Positions 7,554 to 14,665 of a stretch of DNA of 20,628 bases are shown one piece after another. Origin of the DNA: Bacteroidales bacterium UBA6229 (lineage in GTDB: Bacteria; Bacteroidota; Bacteroidia; Bacteroidales; F082); assembly GCA_002440975.1 (NCBI GenBank), contig DJWN01000057.1, forward strand, positions 1 through 20,628. Direction: 5' to 3'. The position numbers were made by a program, and so were the translations under genes. The first letter of the stretch is position 1. The number at the start of each line of letters is the position of its first letter. The notes under the pieces were generated by a model. The model did no database searches. It saw nothing but the letters and a program-made list of their open reading frames with translations, and had not been told where the DNA came from.

Positions 7554-9275
7554 TTAATTTACATCTCTTTTTTGATAATGGGTATGCAACAATTCATGGC
7601 TCTTATGGCCCAGTGGCTTACCCAGGAATTTATCGTACAATTCGGTGATGTACGGGTTTTTGTGTGAAACCTTGATGGCGTCTTTTTCGTCAATATCATA
7701 AAGCGACTTCATTCTGGCTCTCACTGCTTCCTCGTTGGTGCTTATGGGTTGTCCGCCACCGTTGATGCAGCCTCCCGGACATGCCATCACTTCGATGAAG
7801 TGCAGGTCATTGCGTCCGTTTCGGATTTCATCCATCAGGATTTCGGCATTTTTCAAACCACTTACCACAGCAACACCCACTTCCAGTTCACCCACTTTTA
7901 CCTTGGCTTCTTTACGACCTTCCAGTCCGCGAACGCCTTTCACCTGGAACTTAACCAATTCTTTGCCAGTGATAAAATAGTGTGCCGAGCGAATGGCAGC
8001 TTCCATAACTCCTCCGGAAGTTCCGAAGATTTTGCCAGCTGATGAGCGTGTTCCTAGGGGTGAGTCGGCCAGTTCGGGTTCCAGCTTGTTGATGTCGATG
8101 CCATAAAGTCTGATCAATCGCGCCAATTCGCGAGTTGTGAGAACAGCATCCACATCCGAAATACCATTTTGGGTCATTTCTTCACGCTGCTGTTCAAACT
8201 TTTTGGCTGTGCAAGGCATGATGGAAACAGAATAAATATTTTCAGGAGCAATTTTTTCTGTATCAGCAAAATAGCTTTTGATTATGGCACCCATCATTTG
8301 TTGGGGCGATTTACAGCTGGAGAGGTTTTCGAGCAGATCAGGCTGAAACTCTTCGGCATATTTTACCCAACCCGGGCAGCAACTGGTGATCATGGGGAGT
8401 TTGCCTCCGTTTTGTACACGGTGTACCAGTTCGGATGCTTCTTCCATGATGGTGAGGTCGGCAGAGAAGGACGTATCAAACACAAAGTTGAATCCCATAC
8501 GCCGCAGTGCAGCATTCATCAGTCCGATCATATTGTATCCGGATGGCAAGCCAAATTCTTCGGCCAACGAAACGGAAATAGATGGGGCATATTGAACCAC
8601 AACAGTTTTTTCGGGGTTCGAAAGCATATCCTTTACCTCGCAGATGTGTCCTTTTTCTTTGAGGGCTCCGGTTGGGCAAACCATGATACACTGGCCGCAG
8701 TTTACGCAGGTTGAAAGATTCAGGCCATGATTAAAGCTGGTGCCGATAAAGGTTTTGCTTCCGCGACCAACAAATTCGATTGCCGAAACGCCTTCAATTT
8801 CTTCACAAACCCTCACACAACGTCCGCAGAGGATACATTTTTCGGGATCGCGAACAATACTGGCACTCGAAACATCAAGTTTGAGTTTATTTTTTTGCCC
8901 GCTGATTCTTCTTTCGCGGATGTTAAGGTCTTCCGAAAGATCCTGTAGCTCGCAGCTGCCATTGCGTTCGCAATACAAACAGTCGTCAGGATGGTTGCTC
9001 AGCAGCAGTTCTACAATGGTTTTTCTGGATTCGATAACCCGTAGTGAATGTGTTTTGATTTTCATGCCATCCATCACAGGTTCGGAACAGGCTGTAACCA
9101 AATTGCGGCGACCTTCGACTTCTACCACACACATGCGGCATGCTCCGGTGGGGAATAAGCCTTTCATATGGCAAAGTGTAGGAACGCTCATCCCGTTTCT
9201 GTTCAGGGCTTCCAGTATTGTGTCGCCCTGATTGGCAGTAATATTATTATTGTTGACTTCTATCGTTAAGTTCAT
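7554..9275 (-). CDS. hydA: [FeFe] hydrogenase catalytic subunit HydA of a trimeric NAD(H)-linked enzyme
   Basis: The catalytic subunit, reducing protons or oxidising H2 at the H-cluster, with 573 residues. It has an N-terminal [2Fe-2S] domain (Cys35, 46, 49, 63), a His-ligated [4Fe-4S] site (His95, Cys99, 102, 108), two ferredoxin clusters (Cys147/150/153/157 and Cys190/193/196/200), and the H-domain with all three signatures intact: TSCCPGW with proton-relay Cys299 and ligand Cys300, MPCTAKK with Cys355, and EVMACPGGCINGGGQP with Cys499 and Cys503. Residue numbers happen to coincide with clostridial CpI. The small-subunit-like tail follows and the protein ends without the extra C-terminal [2Fe-2S] domain of Thermotoga maritima HydA. 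With hydB and hydC upstream, the complex should couple H2 to NADH, with or without ferredoxin (confurcation/bifurcation); the sequence alone does not decide. Cytoplasmic; no signal peptide. Confidence 0.96.
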   Translation of the reverse strand: MNLTIEVNNNNITANQGDTILEALNRNGMSVPTLCHMKGLFPTGACRMCVVEVEGRRNLVTACSEPVMDGMKIKTHSLRVIESRKTIVELLLSNHPDDCLYCERNGSCELQDLSEDLNIRERRISGQKNKLKLDVSSASIVRDPEKCILCGRCVRVCEEIEGVSAIEFVGRGSKTFIGTSFNHGLNLSTCVNCGQCIMVCPTGALKEKGHICEVKDMLSNPEKTVVVQYAPSISVSLAEEFGLPSGYNMIGLMNAALRRMGFNFVFDTSFSADLTIMEEASELVHRVQNGGKLPMITSCCPGWVKYAEEFQPDLLENLSSCKSPQQMMGAIIKSYFADTEKIAPENIYSVSIMPCTAKKFEQQREEMTQNGISDVDAVLTTRELARLIRLYGIDINKLEPELADSPLGTRSSAGKIFGTSGGVMEAAIRSAHYFITGKELVKFQVKGVRGLEGRKEAKVKVGELEVGVAVVSGLKNAEILMDEIRNGRNDLHFIEVMACPGGCINGGGQPISTNEEAVRARMKSLYDIDEKDAIKVSHKNPYITELYDKFLGKPLGHKSHELLHTHYQKRDVN

Positions 9276-9304
9276 AGTTTCAGGTTTTAAACGTTTACAC
9301 CCAA

Positions 9305-11245
9305 TTAGCTTACCAGTACAGCATCGAATTTACAGGCCTCTTCGCAGGCACCACAGCTGATGCATTTGTCTTGAATGATGAAATGCGGTTGTTTGCGTCC
9401 GCCGAGGATTGCTCCGGTAGGACATTTTTTTGCGCAGATGGTGCAGCCTGTACATTTTTCAACATCGATTGTATATTCGCGAAGGTTAGTGCATACTCCG
9501 GCACGACATTTTTTGTCAAAAACATGCTCTTCATATTCTTCGCGGAACCATTTAAGGGTGCTCAAAACCGGATTGGGAGCTGTTTGTCCGAGCCCGCAAA
9601 GAGAGGTGTCCTTGATTACTTTGCCCAGTTTTTCGAGCTGCATCACACCTTTCATACGTGCCAGGGGTTCGTGTGTTTCGCGGTTTTTGGGTTTGCTTGT
9701 AATGCTTTCCAATATTTCGAGCATGCGGCGAGTTCCTTCGCGACAGGGAATACATTTGCCACAACTTTCGCGTTGGATGAAGTCCATAAAGAATTTGGCT
9801 ACGTCCACCATGCAGGTGTCTTCGTCCATCACCACCATGCCTCCCGAACCCATCATGGCACCTACGTTAATCAGATTTTCGTAATCTATTTCGATGTCCA
9901 GATTAACTTCTGTTACACATCCTCCGGATGGACCTCCCATTTGAACGGCTTTGAATTTTTTGCCATTGGCAATGCCACCGGCTATTTTAAAGATGATATC
10001 GCGAACGGTTGTTCCCATCGGGATTTCAACCAAACCTGTAGTTGCAATTTTTCCGGAAAGAGCAAACACTTTCGTTCCTTTACTGGTAGCTGTACCCATA
10101 CTGCTGAACCAGTCAGCACCTTTGTTCACAATTGTTGGAAGGTTAGATAAGGTTTCCACATTGTTGATGATCGTAGGTTTGCCAAACAAACCGCTTACAG
10201 CGGGGAAAGGCGGGCGGGGTCGTGGCATACCTCGACGTCCTTCGATGCTGTGGATGAGTGCTGTTTCTTCGCCGCATACGAAAGCACCGGCTCCTTTTTT
10301 GATCACAATATCCAAATCAACTCCTGAGCCGAAAATATTTTTGCCCAGCAGACCGTATTCCTTTGCCTGTTTGATGGCGATCACCAAACGTTCGATGGCT
10401 AGCGGATATTCGGCGCGAATGTACACATAAGCTTTACTGGCACCAATGGCATAAGCTGCCAGTGCCATACCTTCGAGCAGTTTGTGTGGGTCGCCTTCAA
10501 TTACTGCCCGATCCATAAATGCGCCAGGGTCACCTTCGTCGGCATTGCAGATAAGGTATTTTTGATCAGCTTCGGTAGCCAGTGCAAACTTCCATTTTTT
10601 ACCTGTTGGGAAACCTCCACCACCACGGCCGCGTAATCCGCTTTTTTCAACAAAACTGCAAAGCTCCTCGCGGCTGAATATTTTTAATGCATTGAGGTAT
10701 GCTTTATAACCGTTGCGTGCGATGTATTCTTCAATACTTACCGGATCGCTGATGCCACAGTTTTCGAGAACGATACGTAGCTGAGGTTTAAAGAAGAAAT
10801 GGTCTTGAATGGCAGGTGCATCACCCCAGGTCTTTTGATCTTCCTGATCGTTGAATTGTCCTAATAGGGGGTGTTCAGGAAGTTTGTCGGCTAAGATATT
10901 ATCTAGGATGGAAGCCACATCAGCACCTTTTACTTTTTCGAAGGAGAGTCGTTTTTTCCCGGGAATTTTTATATCCATGATTGGCTCAGATGAGCATAGG
11001 CCGATGCAGCCAACGGATATTACCTGTGCTTCGATATTTTTTTCCTGAAGGTATTTCTTAGCGGCTTTGATCGTTTCGGCTGCTCCGGCCCCTAATCCAC
11101 AGGTGCCGGCACCAACGAAAATCACGGGTTTGTCGTTGTGTTCTTTTCTGATCAACCTTAGCTTTTGCGCTGTTTCAGGAGTCAGGGCTGCTTTTTCGCT
11201 TTGCATGAGCACCTGTTCTACTAAAAATTTCTGTTCTGTTTGCAT
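9305..11245 (-). CDS. hydB: Hydrogenase subunit HydB (NuoF-like, FMN/NADH-binding)
   Basis: The diaphorase subunit, passing electrons between NAD(H) and the hydrogenase through FMN. The 646 residues comprise an N-terminal thioredoxin-like [2Fe-2S] domain, where only three cysteines are visible (Cys49, Cys80, Cys84); a NuoF core with the glycine-rich GRGGGGFPTG (206-215) and NADEGDPGAF (234-243) typical of FMN/NADH binding; the [4Fe-4S] set Cys495, 498, 501 and 550 (ESCGKCIPC and SLCGLGQ); a Cys580/Cys585 pair; and two C-terminal ferredoxin clusters (Cys598/601/604/608 and Cys628/631/634/638). This layout matches HydB of trimeric bifurcating-type hydrogenases rather than plain NuoF. The ATG is 2 bases after hydC, and a GGAGG lies 7 bases before it. 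Confidence 0.95.
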   Translation of the reverse strand: MQTEQKFLVEQVLMQSEKAALTPETAQKLRLIRKEHNDKPVIFVGAGTCGLGAGAAETIKAAKKYLQEKNIEAQVISVGCIGLCSSEPIMDIKIPGKKRLSFEKVKGADVASILDNILADKLPEHPLLGQFNDQEDQKTWGDAPAIQDHFFFKPQLRIVLENCGISDPVSIEEYIARNGYKAYLNALKIFSREELCSFVEKSGLRGRGGGGFPTGKKWKFALATEADQKYLICNADEGDPGAFMDRAVIEGDPHKLLEGMALAAYAIGASKAYVYIRAEYPLAIERLVIAIKQAKEYGLLGKNIFGSGVDLDIVIKKGAGAFVCGEETALIHSIEGRRGMPRPRPPFPAVSGLFGKPTIINNVETLSNLPTIVNKGADWFSSMGTATSKGTKVFALSGKIATTGLVEIPMGTTVRDIIFKIAGGIANGKKFKAVQMGGPSGGCVTEVNLDIEIDYENLINVGAMMGSGGMVVMDEDTCMVDVAKFFMDFIQRESCGKCIPCREGTRRMLEILESITSKPKNRETHEPLARMKGVMQLEKLGKVIKDTSLCGLGQTAPNPVLSTLKWFREEYEEHVFDKKCRAGVCTNLREYTIDVEKCTGCTICAKKCPTGAILGGRKQPHFIIQDKCISCGACEEACKFDAVLVS

Positions 11246-11247
11246 GC

Positions 11248-11712
11248 TTATTCCTCCCTGTTTCTGTAAGAATCAAAAATTGACTGGATCGAATCGGTTG
11301 TAACCTTGGCATGGAACTCGCCGTTGATATTGATCACAGGAGCTAATCCGCAGGCACCAATACAAGCAACAACCTCGAGGCTAAAGAGCTTGTCTTTGGT
11401 TGTTTGGCCGGTTTTTACCTTAAGTTGCTTTTCGATTTCATCAAGCACGGTTGCAGAACCCAGCACATGACAGGCTGTCCCACGGCAAACCTGGACATGG
11501 TATTTACCGGGTTGATTGAACCGGAACTGGTTGTAAAATGTAGCAACACCAAAGATCTTGCTGGCAGGCATTTTCAAATATTTTCCCACCTCAATCACAG
11601 ACTCTTCGGATAAGAAGCCAATTTTTTCCTGCACTTGTTGCAGAATGGGAATCAGGCTGTCGCGGCCTGCACCAGGATACTGGTCTAAAATTTCCTGAAC
11701 AGTGGTTTTCAT
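11248..11712 (-). CDS. hydC: Hydrogenase subunit HydC (NuoE-like [2Fe-2S] protein)
   Basis: A small electron-transfer subunit related to the 24-kDa NuoE subunit of complex I. The 154 residues have an N-terminal helical part and a thioredoxin-like [2Fe-2S] domain with ligands Cys76, Cys81 (CRGTAC), Cys117 and Cys121 (CIGAC), the expected CX4C...CX3C pattern. The segment FGVATFYNQFRF before the cluster is typical of NuoE/HydC. It lies directly before hydB, with only two bases between the genes, and 79 bases after the first response regulator. By itself it could be NuoE, but the operon with hydA and the maturases identifies it as the third hydrogenase subunit. Confidence 0.95.
   Translation of the reverse strand: MKTTVQEILDQYPGAGRDSLIPILQQVQEKIGFLSEESVIEVGKYLKMPASKIFGVATFYNQFRFNQPGKYHVQVCRGTACHVLGSATVLDEIEKQLKVKTGQTTKDKLFSLEVVACIGACGLAPVININGEFHAKVTTDSIQSIFDSYRNREE
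11253..11257 (-). promoter_or_regulatory. Shine-Dalgarno site of hydB
   Basis: GGAGG, read on the minus strand, lies 7 bases before the hydB ATG and inside the last codons of hydC. A good Shine-Dalgarno match is unusual here, as the other starts in the window lack one. It supports the chosen hydB start and suggests hydB is translated strongly or independently of hydC. Confidence 0.6.
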
Positions 11713-11752
11713 AACGTATATTTCAATTTAAACATTCGGGCATTGGTTTGTA

Positions 11753-11790
11753 GCAGCCAAAAGTGCTGCCTCCTGCATTTGTGATGCAGG
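11753..11790 (-). other. Two tandem hairpins between the first response regulator and hydC
   Basis: In the 79-base gap, bases 11772-11790 form CCTGCAT-N5-ATGCAGG (7-bp perfect stem) and bases 11753-11769 form GCAGC-N7-GCTGC (5-bp stem). Neither is followed by a run of T on the minus strand, so they do not look like intrinsic terminators. They could be mRNA processing or stability elements setting the ratio of regulator to hydrogenase mRNA; that role is inference. Confidence 0.45.
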
Positions 11791-11791
11791 T

Positions 11792-12310
11792 TCAGGCAGT
11801 AGGGTTGGTGGATTGCTTAGCCAACAAGCGTTCTACTTCGGGCAGTACACGGTTTTTATCAACTGGTTTGCGAATAAATCCATTCACAGGAACCCATACC
11901 GAACGACCATCTTCAGCGCGATAATCTATCCCGGAGTTTCCGGTAACGATATCTCGAATCAGAATTACCTGTAATTCTTTGTAATTCGGGTCGTTGCGAA
12001 ATTCGCGTGCCATAGCCTGTACACTGGGTTTGGTAGTCATCAGTACTTCAATTGAAGTCTCTATCAGGGTAGGGATGCCTGCCAGTTCGGGATTGTCAAC
12101 GAATTCGCGGGCCATTTCGAAGCCTTCGTAATGCGTTGTCATCATTACATCGAGGATGGCCAGATCGGGTTTCTCCTGTAAGGCTTTTTCCAATCCTTCT
12201 TTTTTGTTGAAAGCCGAAATAACTTCATATCCTTCGTTGATAAGGATTTGTTCCAGCATAGTGATCACGTCCATGTCGTCGTCAACTACTAAAATCTTTG
12301 CTTTTGCCAT
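11792..12310 (-). CDS. Receiver-only response regulator with a long insertion before the conserved lysine
   Basis: The first gene of the hydrogenase operon, 172 residues. It has receiver-domain residues Asp10-Asp12 (VVDDDMD), phospho-acceptor Asp54 (LAILDVMMTTHYEG), Thr/Ser near 85 (IETS) and Lys148-Pro149 (FIRKPV). In CheY-like proteins about 20-25 residues separate the Thr/Ser and the lysine; here there are about 60, so some 35-40 residues (roughly 88-140) are inserted between strands 4 and 5. No DNA-binding or enzymatic output domain follows, and the protein ends soon after the last receiver helix. It is separated from hydC by a gap with two hairpins. It probably receives phosphate from the hydrogenase-like kinase or the hybrid kinase of the same operon; its target is unknown. 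Confidence 0.88.
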   Translation of the reverse strand: MAKAKILVVDDDMDVITMLEQILINEGYEVISAFNKKEGLEKALQEKPDLAILDVMMTTHYEGFEMAREFVDNPELAGIPTLIETSIEVLMTTKPSVQAMAREFRNDPNYKELQVILIRDIVTGNSGIDYRAEDGRSVWVPVNGFIRKPVDKNRVLPEVERLLAKQSTNPTA

Positions 12311-12337
12311 TGTATTAAGTTTTTTGGGTTTGACTTA

Positions 12338-12355
12338 TTGTGATTTAATTAACAA
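12338..12355. promoter_or_regulatory. Rex-like operator candidate in the hydrogenase promoter
   Basis: The 18-mer TTGTGATTTAATTAACAA fits the Rex pattern TTGT(T/G)AA-N4-TTAACAA: the right half is perfect and the left half differs at its last base. It also lies in a wider inverted repeat, TGTGATT (12339-12345) and AATCACA (12354-12360). It falls just downstream of the start site expected from the -7 box at 12364-12371, where a repressor would block transcription. Rex senses NADH/NAD+ and controls fermentation and hydrogenase genes in several bacteria. No rex gene is in the window. Confidence 0.45.
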
Positions 12356-12363
12356 TCACATGG

Positions 12364-12371
12364 CAAAAGTA
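12364..12371 (-). promoter_or_regulatory. Promoter -7 box of the hydrogenase operon
   Basis: On the minus strand TACTTTTG matches the Bacteroidota -7 consensus TAnnTTTG. A TTTG (12388-12391) lies 16 bases upstream, somewhat closer than the usual 19-20, so the -33 part is weak. Transcription would start near 12357, about 47 bases before the response-regulator ATG at 12310. Confidence 0.55.
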
Positions 12372-12554
12372 CATCAGATTATAATGGCAAAACAGGTTTA
12401 TTGTTACTAATTTCACAATGGAAATACTGCCTTTAAGAGCGGGAGCTACCCTGTAATTTTACGCAATTTGATGCGGAAAAACAGGCAAAGCTTATTTTTA
12501 ACCTGTTGCCAGATACTATAAACCCGGATAAGGGAGGAACTTCTCAAAAAAATG

Positions 12555-12562
12555 TATTTTTG
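12555..12562 (+). promoter_or_regulatory. Promoter -7 box of ftsX
   Basis: TATTTTTG matches TAnnTTTG and ends 18 bases before the ATG at 12581. No good -33 TTG is seen. Its position inside the longer reading frame from the TTG at 12506 argues for the ATG at 12581 as the real ftsX start. Confidence 0.5.
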
Positions 12563-12580
12563 TCGCAAATCCAACGGATT

Positions 12581-13465
12581 ATGCAACAGGAAACTGAAAA
12601 AAGCAGTCGGCGTCAATTGACGGGTTCATACCTTACGTCAGTTGCCAGTATCATGCTGGTATTGTTTATGTTAGGTCTTTTGGGCTTGCTGGTTTTGCAT
12701 GCGCAAAAGCTTTCGGAACATATACGTGAGAATATTGGTTTCGAAATTATTATGAAACCTGATGTTAAAGAAGCCGAAATTATCAGGATGCAGAAAATGC
12801 TGGATGCTACACCTTACGTAAAATCGGCAGCTTACATCACAAAAGAGGAAGCTACGCGCCGACTTAGTGCTGATTTGGGAGAGGATTTTATTCAGTGGCT
12901 CGGCAATGAAGAAAACCCATTGCTTCCTTCTGTGGATGTTCGGTTTAAGGCTGCCTGGGCAAACAACGACAGCCTTGCGGTGATTGCTGATGAACTAATG
13001 CAACAGGCTATTGTGAAGGAAATCTTTTACCAAAAATCCCTGGTGCATCTGATCAATCAAAATGTGCAACGCATTGGTATGGTTTTGTTTTTTATGAGTT
13101 TGTTATTACTTGTAATAGCTATCGCATTGATAAATAATACGATACGATTGTCAGTTTATGCCAAACGTTTTTTGGTAAAAAGTATGCAGCTTGTTGGAGC
13201 TACTGAAGGTTTCATCCGCAGGCCTTTTGTTTGGAGCGGGATTTTGCAAGGGGTGCTGGGTGCATTTCTGGCAATTGTATTGCTTAATCTGGTGCTTTAT
13301 GTGGCGGTAAATAATTTGCCCGAACTGTTGTTGTTGCAGGACAGGCCTCGTGTGATTTTACTGTATGTTGCGATTTTTGTGCTGGGAATGTTGCTTACAG
13401 GAATTTCCACCCAGTTGGCCATCAATAAGTATTTAAGGACTAAGACAGATAAGCTTTTTGTCTGA
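12581..13465 (+). CDS. ftsX: Cell division protein FtsX (permease-like)
   Basis: FtsX is the membrane partner of the ATPase FtsE; the pair controls peptidoglycan hydrolases at the division site. From the ATG at 12581 the protein has 294 residues: a cytoplasmic N-terminus, a first membrane segment (about 20-41), a periplasmic domain (about 45-160), and three further membrane segments (about 164-186, 219-242, 258-279), the FtsX topology. The conserved cytoplasmic stretch after the second segment (NTIRLSVYAKRF...MQLVGAT) is present. The frame extends back to a TTG at 12506, but that would place the -7 box inside the gene. ftsE is not in the window; in this phylum it is often elsewhere. It is followed by the DUF3098 gene, uppP, truB and queA on the same strand. 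Confidence 0.92.
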   Translation: MQQETEKSSRRQLTGSYLTSVASIMLVLFMLGLLGLLVLHAQKLSEHIRENIGFEIIMKPDVKEAEIIRMQKMLDATPYVKSAAYITKEEATRRLSADLGEDFIQWLGNEENPLLPSVDVRFKAAWANNDSLAVIADELMQQAIVKEIFYQKSLVHLINQNVQRIGMVLFFMSLLLLVIAIALINNTIRLSVYAKRFLVKSMQLVGATEGFIRRPFVWSGILQGVLGAFLAIVLLNLVLYVAVNNLPELLLLQDRPRVILLYVAIFVLGMLLTGISTQLAINKYLRTKTDKLFV

Positions 13466-13548
13466 ATCTTTTTGAAGTATTTGTGCATAATTAACACCAA
13501 TTAAGAACTGTCCTGCTTATTTTTGCTGGCTGGTATGATAGAATATTG

Positions 13549-13556
13549 TATTTTTG
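13549..13556 (+). promoter_or_regulatory. Promoter -7 box of the DUF3098 - uppP - truB group
   Basis: TATTTTTG matches TAnnTTTG. The nearest TTTG (13522-13525) is 23 bases upstream, a little far for a -33 element. Transcription would start about 40 bases before the ATG at 13604. Confidence 0.45.
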
Positions 13557-13603
13557 GCTCAGTTTTCAAACCTTTCATTTTTTCATTCTGAATAGTTTAA
13601 GCC

Positions 13604-13879
13604 ATGAAGAAGTCCACAAATCAAGCTCCTGAATCTAAGTCTGATCAGCTTTCAAAATCGGATGCATTTGCATTCACACGTGAAAATTATAAATGGGTCT
13701 TTATTGGCCTGGCAGTGCTGGCACTTGGTTTTTTGCTTATGATTGGCGGAGGTTCTGACGATCCGGATGTGTATAGCGATAAAATATTTAACTTTCAACG
13801 CTGGACACTGGCTCCCGCTTTAATACTTGCCGGTTTTGTGATTCAGATTTATGCTATCATGAAAAAACCGAAAGCCTAA
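13604..13879 (+). CDS. DUF3098 small membrane protein
   Basis: A 91-residue protein with a hydrophilic N-terminus (1-28) and two predicted membrane helices (about 30-48 and 69-86) joined by a loop containing GGGSDDPDVYSDKIFNFQRWTLAP (given here only as positions 48-70: Gly-rich, acidic, then Phe-Arg-Trp). This pattern, with its place between ftsX and uppP, matches the DUF3098 family of Bacteroidota, whose function is unknown. It is separated from uppP by 6 bases, so the two are surely co-transcribed, and an envelope-related role is a reasonable guess from the neighbours. No catalytic motif is visible. Confidence 0.75.
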   Translation: MKKSTNQAPESKSDQLSKSDAFAFTRENYKWVFIGLAVLALGFLLMIGGGSDDPDVYSDKIFNFQRWTLAPALILAGFVIQIYAIMKKPKA

Positions 13880-13885
13880 AACCCT

Positions 13886-14665
13886 ATGACTTTATTTGAG
13901 ATTATTATCATAGCCATCGTAGAAGGCATTACCGAGTTTTTGCCTGTTTCGTCCACCGGACACATGATCATAACACAAGAACTACTTGGAACTGAAATAG
14001 ATGATTTCGTAAAAGCCTTTACAGTGAATATTCAGTTTGGTGCCATCTTGTCTGTGATAGTATTGTATTGGAAGCGTTTTTTTCAATCGTTGCAGTTTTA
14101 TTACAAGCTTTTTGTGGCTTTTATCCCTGCTGCGGTAATTGGGTTAATGGCCAGTGATTTCATTGATAGTTTGCTCGAAAATGTGGTTGTTGTGGCCGTG
14201 ATGTTGGTTTTAGGAGGCATAATATTGATTTTTGTGGATAAATGGTTCGAAAAAACACCAAAAATTAATACGCTCTCTTATCCTTCTGCCTTTAAAATTG
14301 GCTTGTATCAGTGCATAGCGATGATTCCGGGTGTGTCGCGTTCTGCTGCTACTATCATTGGAGGTATGACACAGAAAATGAGCCGTAAAGATGCAGCCGA
14401 GTTTTCTTTTTTTCTGGCCGTTCCTACCATGTTTGCTGCAGCCGGCTACAAATTGTTTCAAAACTATGAAGTGATTGAAAGCACACATATCACCAGCCTG
14501 CTTATCGGTAATGTGGTAGCATTTGTGGTGGCCCTGATAGCCATTAAAACATTTATTTCCTTTGTGACCAAATATGGGTTTAAAGTATTTGGGTATTATC
14601 GCATTATGGTTGGGGTGGCTATCTTACTGATGTTGACACTTGGCTACGATTTAAGCCTGGTATAA
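13886..14665 (+). CDS. uppP: Undecaprenyl-diphosphate phosphatase UppP (BacA)
   Basis: An integral membrane enzyme that dephosphorylates undecaprenyl diphosphate to recycle the lipid carrier of peptidoglycan and other envelope polymers; it is linked to bacitracin resistance. The 259 residues carry both family signatures: EGITEFLPVSSTGH (13-26) with catalytic glutamates and a histidine, and PGVSRSAATIIGG (148-160) with the conserved serine and arginine. Several hydrophobic helices span the rest. Its stop codon shares one base with the truB ATG (TAATG), a sign of translational coupling. Together with ftsX and the DUF3098 gene it forms the envelope half of this cluster. Confidence 0.96.
   Translation: MTLFEIIIIAIVEGITEFLPVSSTGHMIITQELLGTEIDDFVKAFTVNIQFGAILSVIVLYWKRFFQSLQFYYKLFVAFIPAAVIGLMASDFIDSLLENVVVVAVMLVLGGIILIFVDKWFEKTPKINTLSYPSAFKIGLYQCIAMIPGVSRSAATIIGGMTQKMSRKDAAEFSFFLAVPTMFAAAGYKLFQNYEVIESTHITSLLIGNVVAFVVALIAIKTFISFVTKYGFKVFGYYRIMVGVAILLMLTLGYDLSLV

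Noticed and set aside
9371..10150. 259-codon open frame on the plus strand opposite hydB, and similar long frames at 2499-3245 and 8169-8714.
   Set aside because: They lie wholly or almost wholly antisense to well-supported genes (hydB, hydG, hydA), and their translations are rich in Phe, His and Cys with no recognisable domain. They are shadows of coding sequence.
12339..12360. Reading the hyd promoter repeat as a CRP/FNR site.
   Set aside because: The TGTGA and TCACA half sites are 12 bases apart, not 6 as in CRP sites, and the FNR pattern TTGAT-N4-ATCAA is absent. The Rex-like spacing fits better.
12506..12580. A 25-residue upstream extension of ftsX from TTG at 12506.
   Set aside because: The start codon is poor, the added residues are not FtsX-like, and the -7 promoter box would lie inside the gene.
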